A DNA stretch of 64,000 nt from Acarospora socialis. Taxonomy: Eukaryota; Ascomycota; Lecanoromycetes; Acarosporales; Acarosporaceae. The stretch's first letter is position 1, and each line of letters begins with the position of its first letter. Of this stretch, positions 46,641 to 57,433 are shown one piece after another. The stretch covers positions 372,001 through 436,000 of the forward strand of contig JAMYGW020000013.1 in assembly GCA_025617375.2 (NCBI GenBank), in the 5' to 3' direction. Under the pieces are notes generated by a model. That model was not told where the DNA came from. It worked only from the letters and a program-made list of their open reading frames with translations, and did not search any database. Made by a program: the position numbers and the translations under genes.

Positions 46641-48950
46641 AGTAAGGTATTGCCTTGTGGCTCGGTAAGATCGTAGTGTAGATTGATATTGATGAGGCGG
46701 ATCAGATGCGACTTGGAGCGAGTGGACGTTTCAGCCAGAAATGACTCGAGCCGGCGGAACTAAGCAGTTGGGGCAATCATGTTAGTACAGCCAAGCCAGA
46801 GAGAGGTAGGTGGTGAGGCGTCGATGATGACTTTTGAAGCCAGATGGAGGTCAGCAGTCTTGAGGGAAAAAGACCGTAGCCGAGGGATCTCGAAACTTTT
46901 CTTTTTTGGGCGAGGGAGCGGAGGTGAGTGCGAATTGGATGGACAAGTTAAGGACTCACTTGGGATGAGCGCACCGTGATGCAAACCTCAGGATGATACA
47001 ATACTCGATTTGATTTGTTCCGAAGGACGGACAGGAGTGAGAATATGATACTGTAGAGGAAGGGAAGAAGGATGGAGAGATGAGAGATTTGGGTCTACCT
47101 ACCGTGACCTTACCATTTACCTTTACCTTTTAGGTAGTTCGACTTTGTGGGCCGCAAAGGAGATTTGATTGTCACGGACGGAGACAGAGGCTAACCCGGG
47201 ATGGGTTTCGGCTCCACATCGACTGTGTGTTAAGTTAGATTCTTCTCTTACCTTATGCTTAAGGTATAATACGAATAATTTCGCCCGTTACACCTGATTA
47301 TTCCGTCCTACATGCGTGCCGCGAACGATGGACTTCTAGAACAGTCGGAGGCTCATAAGAGAAGATGTTGAGATCTATGTGACTGCTCTCTCACTATCAT
47401 AACCCTGCTGATGGTTTTTGGGTATCATGGAATGAACATTCAAACTGGCCGATTGATCAAAATGATGCAACACCACTAAAATAACGGTCCATGATTTTGA
47501 ATACGCGCCGAAAGCTTACAAGTTAAGGTACACGTTGGAAGTCCTCCCCATCATATCGCTGCCACAGATCTTACCGTTACATACCTTACTGCGATATTTG
47601 ATCCTCCCAGGCTGAAAGCAATGAAATGTAAGTAACGCTGCGGCGCCTTATAAGAGCGCATGTTATAGGATTTCCGTCATCCGCGAAGCATGAAGCTGAG
47701 GAGAACTCCCACGTGCCATTGCTGCATCGAGGTTAAAGTGAAGACGGATGCTTTGCGGCAAGACACTAAAGGGGAAGCTAATGTACACAAGGTAGAAAAG
47801 TACAGACCCCGCCGTTCGCGCTCATGGCGAGTGCTCAGGTAATACGGTACTCCGTTGATACCTTACCTTACTTTACCTGTGGGCGTCGAGGTGTGCGAAT
47901 CACAGCTTACCTACTTTACTTTAGACTGATATCCGAAGGTCCTACCATTGAGTGACGCTAATCTACGGAGTACTGTCCCCCGCGTTGGAGCTGGCTTCAT
48001 ATTTCTCGTGCTGACAAGGAAACAGTTTGGATCGTCATACCTGAAGGTTGTTCACAACCAACCGGAGCCAACATTTACCTACTGCATCCATTCCCAGCCG
48101 GTGGATTTCTTACCAAGGGCAGCTGGTATTTGATGAACAAGTAAAATTACCATAATACCTGCCGTCTGGCTGCGCTCATCTCTCCCTACCGGTGCATCGA
48201 CTTGAAGATCATAGGGCCAATCGCGCTGCAGCCTACACGGTCACATGCGTCAGAAAGGGTTCTATGCCTCATTCTTCGATGTGCATCTCCCAACTCTCCG
48301 GTGCCAATCGCAAGATCAGATCGTCCCAAATGACCGCACTGCTCATCATTGATAGGGGCCAATCTTCAGCAAAGCCAATACAGAGCCTCATAAGGCGCGC
48401 AACTCGATTTTTTTTGGAATATCCGTCATTCAAATGATCGAGGTTGACATGCATGGAGTCTGCAGATCTGTTCTGGTCAGTGCTGGAAGAGAGATGGGAA
48501 ATACAAAGGATGGAAGCTCCTAAGTCGCTTGTTGATAACCCTGTGCAACACGAATGTTAGAGCTGTTGCGCACCAAACCAATGGAAGGAAACTGCATTGG
48601 TGATACCAGATCACGAAAGGCTTTTTCAGATTCAAGAAGTAGTCTTTAGTCAGTATAATATAACAGAACTGCTCCCGAGTATACTGTTGGAGTCATCTCC
48701 GAAATCTACCATGCAGCTTCAACAACACATGAACTCACCATTATGATTCAGCTCTGGGCATACAGCTCTACTGCGCACGTAGTTCAACCGATAAATCTGA
48801 CGGCGGCTGAAGACTTGGACTCACTGCTACCTGCCTGACCTCAAGCCACGGACCGTTGAACCTGAAGACGGCTTGTACACATGCTCCGGTTCACCTACGA
48901 TAATACTCCATTCCCTAAGTCAACAAACTCTCGTACACTTGCATCTCACC
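46641..48950. other. Intergenic region
   Basis: 2.3 kb between the start of the disordered-protein gene and the 3' end of the four-TM gene. Contains runs such as ACCTTTACCTTTTAGGTAG (around 47116-47140) of the dispersed TACCT/TAGGTA type. Short frames at 47948-48454 lack features. Confidence 0.5.
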
Positions 48951-49628
48951 TCATGAGGACTCCCTTGTCTTGCGCTTCTCACGCCATAGCCTACTCGAGT
49001 AACCCCTCACTTGTAGGGCCAAGACAAGTTGCACCACCGTCATCCCTATGAGAGTGACAAACGCCATCATGGAAAGTATGGAAACTGCCCGCTGACATTT
49101 CTCGCGCGGCCAGAATTTGCTCCCCGGCAAATTCTCGTCCAGCTCCTGCCTGTCTCCAAGGTACAACTTCATGCCCCGCACGCCGCTGGTGGATGTTGAT
49201 TTTGGGTGGCATAAGAAACCGCCAAAGCCCGCGATCATCGTCATGAGTACGAATCGTGGGATCGAGCATAACACCGTGTCAAGAATGAGGTAGTTTGCAA
49301 ATATGGCGATGGAGCTAGCGTGTTCCTGAGTGACCCGTAGCAGCGTTAGCAGACGTTCTGAGAGGGATGAGATGATCAGGAGGTGGCGCTTGTACCCTTA
49401 TAGCACCATTGAGTCCAAGGACACTCAACGCGCAAGCGAATTGCGAGTAGATGCAGAAAGCAAGAGCGATATGATACGGGTCTGTGGGGAGCTGGTGGAA
49501 GAATAAGGCTGCCAGCGCATTCGTCGATATGGCGAGGATGCTAAGGAGCACGGTTACGCTCCTTGGAGGTGTCAGTAGAGAGATGACAAGTTCTGCGTCG
49601 TGACTCACTGGCAATTGATCATAGACAT
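48951..49628 (-). CDS. Small four-TM membrane protein, fungal, unknown function
   Basis: Three exons on the minus strand (49609-49628, 49396-49561, 48951-49325) give 186 residues. The first coding exon is only 20 bases (MSMINC plus two bases). The introns are 47 and 70 bases with CTACTGAC and GTCTGCTAAC branch sites. Four hydrophobic segments are visible: SVTVLLSILAISTNALAALFF, HIALAFCIYSQFACALSVLG, IAIFANYLILDTVLCSIPRF extending to VLMTMIAGF, and VSILSMMAFVTLIGMTVVQL. A long loop between segments 3 and 4 is hydrophilic, and the tail is basic (SSRLWREKRKTRESS), suggesting it faces the cytosol. I recognise this layout from unnamed fungal membrane proteins, but know no function. Confidence 0.78.
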
Positions 49629-52600
49629 CGTGGAAAGTAGAGGGTGTAGGTAGGTAGTGGTCTGGAAGGTTGATCGCTTTCTCTCTGACGAACGCCTCGA
49701 TATGACCGATAAGGACGATTTCGAGAGACCAAGCCTCAAACTCCGCGACAGGTCTTGCAGCTGTTCTTCAAAGATTTAGATGTAGGTAAGATTCTACTCC
49801 ACGCGAACAAGTTGGAGCCTTCTTCTTGAATCATCTGCGGCCGTCCCTGAAGGAAGTTGTGGAGTGATAAGGTCAGTCTTTTTGGAATTCCTACAGCCCG
49901 GCTCTCGGAAAGGCTCTATTACTAAGCCACTTACGGCTCTGCGGAACACACGGGCCGCGGCTTTGAAGCGCCTTTGACAGCTACCTAAGGTACGTCAGGT
50001 GGGGCGTTTAGTCTCGGCTGCTCCCGCACGCTGTGTCTTTGTCGGAATGAGGCCGAGCCTCCTAGTAAGGAAGGGGAAGATAAAGGACGCTCTTAGGTCA
50101 TGTCTCAACGGGAACGAGAAGCAGAGGGAAGGCAGTTCACCGATACCTCATGCCCGAGCAGATGGAGTAATGAAATTACCCGAGTTAGAGTTCTCCCAGG
50201 GGGAATTCCTTGGCCATTCACTGCATTCTCGGAAGCCGCTAGGGTCGAGTGTGTGCTCCGAATCAGTGTCGTCGAAGACTTGTCAGTTAAGCGAACCTTT
50301 TTGATAGAGTTTTGTTGTCTGAAGACCTGTACAACATCGAGATCTAATTTAGCAGGCGTGGGACTTGATACAGACGAGTTCTTCAAGACAAGATGGGGGT
50401 TATAAGTTGGAGATAACCTGCACGTCCAGGTCAATCTCATCGGCCAGTAATGGTATTGGCAAGATTCAAGCCTGGCACCCGGAGAAGAGGTAAGATGAAA
50501 GTCTTCCCGTCACCCGGTTATGCAAGCAGCACGGTCCGCTTTTGCATGACTGGTAATCCGTAATGAGGTTTGGAAACTGTCACGGACGGCACACGGTCTG
50601 GATCATGCATGATGACCACGTTGCCAGATCCCAGGTAGAATAGACTTTGACAAACCTCCTGCCAACCAGTCTGTTCTCCAATCATCACAAGGGGCTGCCT
50701 TTGGCAAGAAAAGAAGATGTGGAACAAAATTCACTCCGTTGACAGATGTTGGAGAGACGCAAGCCTGGTGTCGCCTATTCCAAGAAAATTACATGTCGGA
50801 CGATAAGTATATGCGAACCTAACGGCAAAATGTAGGCAAAGGTAAGCAAATTTCAAGGCAGAGAATATAACTCCGAGAGAATGCTGGCTGTCATCAATCA
50901 ATCGGATCCACAGTCTTGGCATGAGCATGCGTATGCGTACTGTATGCGCGCCGAGATAATGTACAGCGATCTTGCAGCAACCGGTTTGTCGTGGTGGGTG
51001 AGGTGGTCGGTATATGAAAGCAGAATATTGGATGAAGACGCTGGAGCTGGGGATTCATTACTGAAAGGCTTACCTGATGGACAGCCCTCCCGTGGGGATA
51101 GTTTTCCAAATCTCGGACCTGACTGGTGAGTGTATATCTAAGGTAGGTAGCGCCCTGTACGGTCGTAGTCTGCAGGTGAACCCGCCCGTGCGGGCCATCC
51201 AGTCATCTTTCCGGGGTACGAGAGCACTTTGCAGTTGCGCAAGCCGCTGACAGTATTAGTGACCACTCCTTCCATTCCCTTTCCTTCCCTTACCTACTTT
51301 GTACCTTTACCTCATTAGTTCGGTCCATCCCGCCACGGCCTGAAAGAAAAGCTTCAACAATAGCCGGCCACTGAGAGCTTAATGCGCTACTCTACCTGCC
51401 ACAGCCAAAGGGCCTTTGACACACAGTTGCAGCCGCAGCCGACCTGCTTGGCCGTGCGATGAGGGTGGACTTGCAATCAATCATCACCGTACATGATGGC
51501 GTCGATGGAGGGAGCGCAAAGTAGAAGGTGCTTATACTGTGGGTGTACTAATCAAGGTGTGTCGTGCCATCATTCAGCGGCCCAGTACAGATCCAGCTGT
51601 GGCTATATTTGGAGTAACTACGGTATGGGTCCGGGTGGCCGAGACTCAGTCAACCGGGCTCGACGACATGCTGCTGTCACGGTGAGGATAATAACTAAAG
51701 TGTAGCTAACATAAGGTAGGTAAATATAAAATACCTACCTACCTTTAGGTACTGTGTGCACAACTGTAGCGTAGTGTAAGGTACCTTGATATTCAGGCCC
51801 CTCGTTGGTTGAAATACCTTATGAGAGTAGGAAGGTATTGTACCTAAGGTAGTCGTGGTGGTGTGTGGTGTGGTGGTTCCTTCCTGAATCCATCAAGTTC
51901 TTCGTAAGGGTACGACTAGTTCGTCCATACCTACAACGGCAGTAGGTCGTACCTTCCTGCCTACCTACAAAGTAGATCACTCATGTCGCCCTTTAACAAC
52001 AAATACCCTCCTTCGCTGGTAAACAATCCTCTGTCCTCTTTACAACTCATCCAACAACCTTTGCGATCGAAGAAAGCTGTCTTAGTTGTCACTCAAGCCT
52101 TGTCGGCGCGCTCAGGCGTGTCTTTGTTCATCTCTGGTGGGGCTTCCACCACCGCAATTGCTGTGTGAAGAACAGTGGAAGGGAAATACGTCGAGTCCTC
52201 GCCGTCCTCCTAGACAGTCAAGGGACAGCGCCTCAGCTCTTCACCGAAGGCAATCCCCCTTTACGCTTCCATATCTTTGCTAGACCCGGGCTGCTGTTCG
52301 CTACTTCGCAAGGCTTTCGGACCTCCTGTTCCTGACCGGAGCAACTCTTCAAGCGTTCAACTCGCCTTAGGAAGTCGATTGGTAATTAGTCGAGGATTGT
52401 TTGCTCTTCAGCTCAAGTCAGTATGCGCATCCCTTCCATCCATTGACACTACTGACGGAGATATTAAGCAGGCACAGCGCACTAGCACTCCACACGTGGT
52501 TTACGATTAACGACATCTTGAGTCTATATTCCGGGGACAAGTACGTCTTCGACCAAGATCTGCTTTTCGCTTCAGTCCTTCAGTGCAGCAGATATCTCGC

Positions 52601-52745
52601 GTGTGCCTCGATCGGAGCACATTGTGATCAAGGAGAGGGTCATCTACAAGCCTGGTGACATACAATTACGGTCCACGAACCAGAAAGCATACCACATGGG
52701 AGTTACGAATAACCACCAAAAAGGGGAAACGGTGATTGATCGTCA
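49629..52745. other. 3.1-kb gene-free region
   Basis: Lies between two divergent genes. Short frames only. It carries many TAGGTA/TACCTA motifs, including TACCTAAGGTA at 49982-49992 and 51841-51851, and an inverted pair at 51715-51739. No gene or RNA gene seen. Confidence 0.5.
51715..51739. repeat. Inverted repeat GGTAGGTA / TACCTACC
   Basis: Perfect 8-base arms separated by an A/T-only 9-base spacer (51723-51731). The right arm continues into further TACCT units. Confidence 0.75.
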
Positions 52746-55700
52746 ATGACACTCGCCAAACCCACTACCATGCCGGGGATTGCGTTCGACGGGCGTACTT
52801 TCGAATCATCCACACGACCTGCCATCATGTCTCATCAGTCGAGTTCTCTGCCTAACACTCCGTTTCCTCACATGCGAGACTTGTCCTCGGAATCGAAACC
52901 GCCATCCCCCAATGTCCCGTCGTCTAACCCTTCACCTGTACTGTCGGACTCAAACAAATCGTTGCCGTCCCTACGAAGAAGGTCGCCTACAGCTGGTTGT
53001 AAGTTCGAAACTGGCATGGCCTTCTCCAAAAGGCGTATGGCATACTCTATCGGAACAGATCTGCTCGAGAAGGCAATTGTCACTCCGCAGGAATCTCTTA
53101 GTCCCAAGGATGAGCGGAGACTCACCCACGACATCAGAGAGCTATACAACAAACTGATACCGACTCCAGAGAGCGTGAAAAGACGCGCTCAGTTCATTCA
53201 TAAACTCGAAACCCTTCTCAACAAACAGTGGCCTGAGAGCGACATTAAAGTGAACGTGTTTGGATCTTCCGGTAACTTGCTGTATACAAATGATTCGGAC
53301 AGTTGGTTCCCCGTACCCTCGGGCACACGATGCGGCTCACTGACTGTTAGTAGTTGATGTCTGTGTTACTACACCTACCACGAAACTCAATGACACGTGT
53401 GCCCTGGCGAACGTTCTTGCTGAGCGTAGGTTCTTACTCTCCCCAGTTGCTTCTATGGTAACTTGCTAACGATCTGTAGATGGAATGAAACAGGTTGTGT
53501 GCGTCCCTCACGCCAAAGTTCCCATCGTGAAAATGTGGGATCCGGAGCTGCGGCTTGCATGCGATTTGAACGTAAACAACACGCTTGCGCTCGAGAATAC
53601 ACGTATGATCAAAACTTACGTCGAGATTGATGGACGCGTACGGCCCATTGCTATGATTCTTAAGTACTGGACGAAGCGGAGGATAATAAACGATGCTGGT
53701 ATGTGTTGAAACCAGATGACCACGATGAAAGCCAAGCTAACCTATATCAGCCCTTGGTGGTACACTCAGTTCCTATACCTGGACTTGTCTTATCATAAAC
53801 TACCTGCAGACGCGAAAGCCGCCTGTATTACCCGCTCTACATCAGCGACCACACCAACGCTTAACACTACCTGACGGTTCTATTTCGCCTTTTGCGGATG
53901 ACATCGAGACCTTACGTGGATTCGGCAAAGGGAACAAAGAGACCCTAGGCCAATTGTTATTTGGCTTCTTCCGTTACTATGCCCACGAATTTGACTACGA
54001 GCGACACGTGATCTCAATCCGTCATGGCAGTCCACTCACCAAAGAGGAGAAAGGCTGGCATCTCATGCAGAATAACCGTCTCTGTGTGGAAGAACCTTTC
54101 AACACCATCAGAAACCTCGCGAATACGGCTGATGATACTGCTTTCCGGGGCATTCATCTGGAGATTCGACGAGCTTTCGATCTTATTGCAGAGCGTAAAC
54201 TCGACGAATGCTGCGAGCAGTATGTTTACCCTGCGGAGGAAGAACGCATCTGGGCGAAGCCACCACCGCAACCAAGACCTGTACTATCTCGGAGCATGTC
54301 TCAGTCGAAGAAAGACGTAAACGGTGCCACGGCGAACACGCATCGCGTTCCACAGCCGAACCGACAACATCATATCTCCTCATCAAGCCGTCCAGCTTTC
54401 GCCGTACCTTTATCTCATAACTACAACCCACTCCAAAACGGTTTCGTCGGTGTTCCAAACCAAGTTCATGGCTTTCCAGTACAATTCCCTCAGAACAATC
54501 ATCATAATCAACTCAATCAGCTCCCTCAAAACGTTCCCGTCGGTGTCATAAACCAAGTCAACGGCTTTCCGGCACATGTTCCTCAGAATAACCTTCACGA
54601 TCAACTTCTGCAAAATATTCCCGTCGGCGTCCAAAATCAAGTTCCTGGCCTCTCACCGCAGCTCGCTCAGAACAACCTCCACGATCAACTTTCGCAGAAC
54701 GGACCCGTCGGTGTTCCACACCAAGTTCACGGTTTTCCCGCACAATACTCTCAGAACAACCTCCATGATCAGCTCTTTCGGCACTATCAGGTCCTACAGG
54801 CTCAGGAACAGCACTTACGCTTACAACTACATCAACAAAATCAAGTCGCTCACGTGATGGGACATGGTCCATGGCAAAGCCACATATTACCGAATCAATA
54901 CGGTATCACAAACGTGCAAGCAGGCGTCCGCCCGGGGTACATCGAACCTCTTCCTCTCTCCGCACCGCTACGACCAGGGATGTACGCGTATCCCCTCCAC
55001 TATGGTCCGATGCCCTTCGTCACCCACACCAACCCCAACTCGCCATCCTTTCTCCCTGCTCGGCTCGACACCCGCCGAAGCCTCCATCGAACATCGCCCA
55101 TTGACGGCGGTGCCGGCGGGCCCTTGAGGTCCCAGTCACAGCCGGCACCTACCATGCCGTCAATGGGCGCCCCCTGCGGGTATTACGGCCCGCAGGGGGT
55201 TCTCCCCTACCACCACTCTCCCCCGCCCCAGTACGCTGGGTACTGGCTCGGTGGCCCCCCTGGTGGGGACCACCACCACTACTCCCCGGCCCCGTCGCCG
55301 TACCCAGCGTACAGCGACCTGGCGTGTGGCACCTGGGGCGTGCCACACGCCAGGGGCACTCCGTCGCCCCCGCTGCAGGACGCAGCGGGGGTGGCATACG
55401 GCCCACCGACGCCAGTGGAAACTGGTGTCGGTGGGTCGGCGGGGGGGAGTAGCTCGGCCTCGGAGGGCCGCAGCTACGACACCTCTCCGACCTCCTCCGA
55501 CGACCTCCCCCTCCCCAAACTCCTCCCCTCGGCCCCGCCACAAGCCCCGCCACAGCTTGTGACCACCACCGCCCCCCTCGTCCCCCCTGCGGCCAAGGCG
55601 AAGCCGCAAGCCAAGCGTGCTGCCAACGGCTGGCAGCAGGGGGGCAAGAAGGGGGGCCGGAAGAAGGCCAAACCGACGAAAGTCGGTGCGGCTAGGGGCC

Positions 55701-55747
55701 GTGGGGAGCCCTTCCCTGCGGAGGAGTCGCAGAGGAAGGGGGGTTAG
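52746..55747 (+). CDS. Cid1-family terminal nucleotidyltransferase (putative TUTase/poly(A) polymerase)
   Basis: Four exons (52746-53301, 53354-53425, 53480-53698, 53751-55747) give 947 residues. The polymerase-beta-type domain has FGSSGN (the GS motif, near residue 173) and NDSDID formed across the first intron (the metal-binding D-x-D), then VPHAKVPIVKMWDPELRLACDLNVNN with the third acidic residue. The PAP/25A-associated core is VRPIAMILKYWTKRRIINDAALGGTLSSYTWTCLIINYLQTR. Known role of the family: adds U or A to RNA 3' ends in the cytoplasm, steering decay. U versus A specificity cannot be read here. The C-terminal 440 residues are a low-complexity extension: a Gln/Asn-rich tandem repeat (54434-54778) and a Pro/Gly/Ser-rich tail encoded by a hairpin array, ending in a Lys/Arg-rich segment. 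The next in-frame ATG is at 52770. Confidence 0.9.
54434..54778 (+). repeat. Tandem repeat encoding four 28-31-residue units
   Basis: Four units start at 54434, 54527, 54611 and 54695; the first is 93 bases, the others 84. Each encodes roughly QN-x-PVGV-x-NQV-x-GFPA-x3-QNNLHDQL. Units 2-4 share NNLHDQL exactly. The repeat stays in frame and is Gln/Asn-rich. Confidence 0.9.
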
Positions 55748-55766
55748 CCCGGAGGGGGGCTAACCC
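55096..55766 (+). repeat. Array of about 13 consecutive stem-loops in coding sequence
   Basis: Inverted repeats, arms given as left/right: 55096-55117/55141-55168 (9 plus 13 bp with a 6-base bulge), 55170-55180/55189-55199 (11 bp), 55231-55243/55300-55312 (13 bp, enclosing a smaller stem 55250-55258/55265-55274), 55318-55332/55340-55354 (15 bp), 55367-55376/55382-55391 (10 bp), 55402-55416/55421-55435 (15 bp, one G-T pair), 55449-55459/55466-55477 (6 plus 4 bp), 55539-55545/55555-55561 (7 bp), 55588-55593/55603-55608 (6 bp), 55618-55625/55631-55638 (8 bp), 55672-55677/55682-55687 (6 bp, plus 3 bp outside), 55709-55720/55728-55740 (12 bp, one bulged A), 55741-55750/55757-55766 (10 bp). All arms were matched by eye from the sequence. 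Confidence 0.9.
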
Positions 55767-57433
55767 TGGGGAGGTGGAGGGAAGGAGGAGGAGGAGTGCG
55801 CAGCGAAGGGGTGTGCGGTGGGGCGTGTGTACGTTCTGTATCTTTCTTTTTTGTATTATTATGGGCGGGCGGGCCTCACATAACGAAAAGCCGGTTGGGA
55901 GGAGAGGATTTGGTCATGGCGTAGCGGGGTGGGGAGGGGGGAGTCCTGGTTTTTGTTGGCGTTTTGGGGTCTTCGGCGGAATTTGCATGTTTATGTGCGG
56001 CGTTGGGAAATCCGGTCTTAGGACCGTTGATAGAGTGTTTGTTTTTGGGCTTACTACAGCTGCGTGTTGCTGGGGGCATCTGTCAAATAAATGAAGTCAT
56101 GAGAGCGCAAGAGCCAGATAGAATCAATGGCACTGTATTACTATTCAAAAGTGTGCAGATTGGCGGGCCTCAAGTGCTGTTGTGAATGGTAGAAGACACA
56201 TGGAATAAAAACAAGTCGTCAAAGTTGTTCTACTCTTCTCCTCAGTCCTGACTCTGTATATTATCACTCTCACCGGTCCTCACTCCCTCACCGCTACCAG
56301 CATTGCGCATCTCACATATGTCCTTGTACGAACAGCTGCAGCTACGGCTACGGAACCGGGAGCAGAACAAAGCCAGCGGACCTCATCCTCACAGCTCACC
56401 CTTCCGCTCTCTTCTCACCCTGCCCCAAACATCTCTTCGCAACGCAAGCAAAACTAAACCATCCTCCCTCCCCGCTCCCTCCCCCGCTCCCAGCCACCCA
56501 CCCTAACCACACCAACCAGCCAAATCCGCCATGACGCCTCGTACCGCAACCCACGCAGCGCAGCCATGTACTTCCCCAACCACTCCCACCCTCCTTTCAA
56601 CCATCTCATTTCAAAACAGCCATACCCATCCCGATCCCAATCCCAATCCCATATGGCCCCGGCCTGCGTCCCCAACCCCGCTCGCTGCCTTTCGATCCAT
56701 CCTTCCGGTCTCCATCCGCCATCTCCACGTTCCTTGATAAGTGAGGTGGATTCGGTGGGAGAACCCATCTCATGTCGGGACGCGCGGAGTAGCTGATCAA
56801 GTTGGTGATGAAGTCGGCAGCGGTGGGACGAGAGGGGAGGGTGGGGTCAGGGTCAGGGTTATTGTCCACGGTTGGTGCCTGTGTTGTGGACATGGCGCAC
56901 CAGTCTGCTTGATTCTTGGAGTTCTGGGCGGGTAAGAAGAAGGAGGGCTGAGGAGGGGAGGGGATAGCGGTCTTGGTCACGTCGCTGTCGAGAAGACTTA
57001 GTGTGAAGAGGTTTCTTGAAAGGACGAAGATCAAGCAACACAAGGAACTGATTTTTGGCGTTGCAGGAAGATATGAACGTGGAACAGTATCCTTTAAGCT
57101 ATAGATAAATTCCGTGTGATATGATACATGCCACCCGGAAGAGGAGACGAACGTCAACACCAACACGCCAGCAATCCGACGCCTCTGCGATCGTGCCGGG
57201 GTGGATGAAGAAGGAAGGCACCGCGATAACGTTGCCAAGAAAGATAGTCGGCTCTTTCTCGTCCGCATAAAAGCGCGCGCCATATTTCCCCGACCATACC
57301 TTGCCTTACTGTACCTCATGTTGAAATCCCCGGTTCATTGGAAGGGTAGATCGAAGAACGCCAAAGAAACATATACGCTCCCACTGCACAGCTATAGGTT
57401 TTTTGTAAGAGATGACTGAACAAAGAGATCGAG
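55748..57433. other. Convergent region between Cid1-like gene and PSY2
   Basis: Contains the 3' UTR of the Cid1-like gene, a further small hairpin CGGTC-TTAG-GACCG at 56013-56026, a C-rich run at 56625-56650 and one doubtful small frame listed separately. No other gene seen. Confidence 0.5.
56606..56893 (-). CDS. Doubtful small hypothetical protein
   Basis: A 95-residue frame from the ATG at 56893 reads MSTTQAPTVDNNPDPDPTLP, then AADFITNLISYSARPDMRWVLPPN, then a Gly/Arg-rich part ending in GIGIGIGMGM, the translation of a G-run repeat. The middle block looks protein-like but I recognise no family. The frame is open further upstream to 57319 without clear coding character. It could be an exon of a spliced gene or not expressed at all. 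Confidence 0.28.
   Translation of the reverse strand: MSTTQAPTVDNNPDPDPTLPSRPTAADFITNLISYSARPDMRWVLPPNPPHLSRNVEMADGDRKDGSKGSERGWGRRPGPYGIGIGIGMGMAVLK

Noticed and set aside
55748-56100. Continuation of the hairpin array into the 3' UTR
   Set aside because: Beyond 55766 only one small separate hairpin (56013-56026) is clear; the dense array ends with the stop-codon hairpin.
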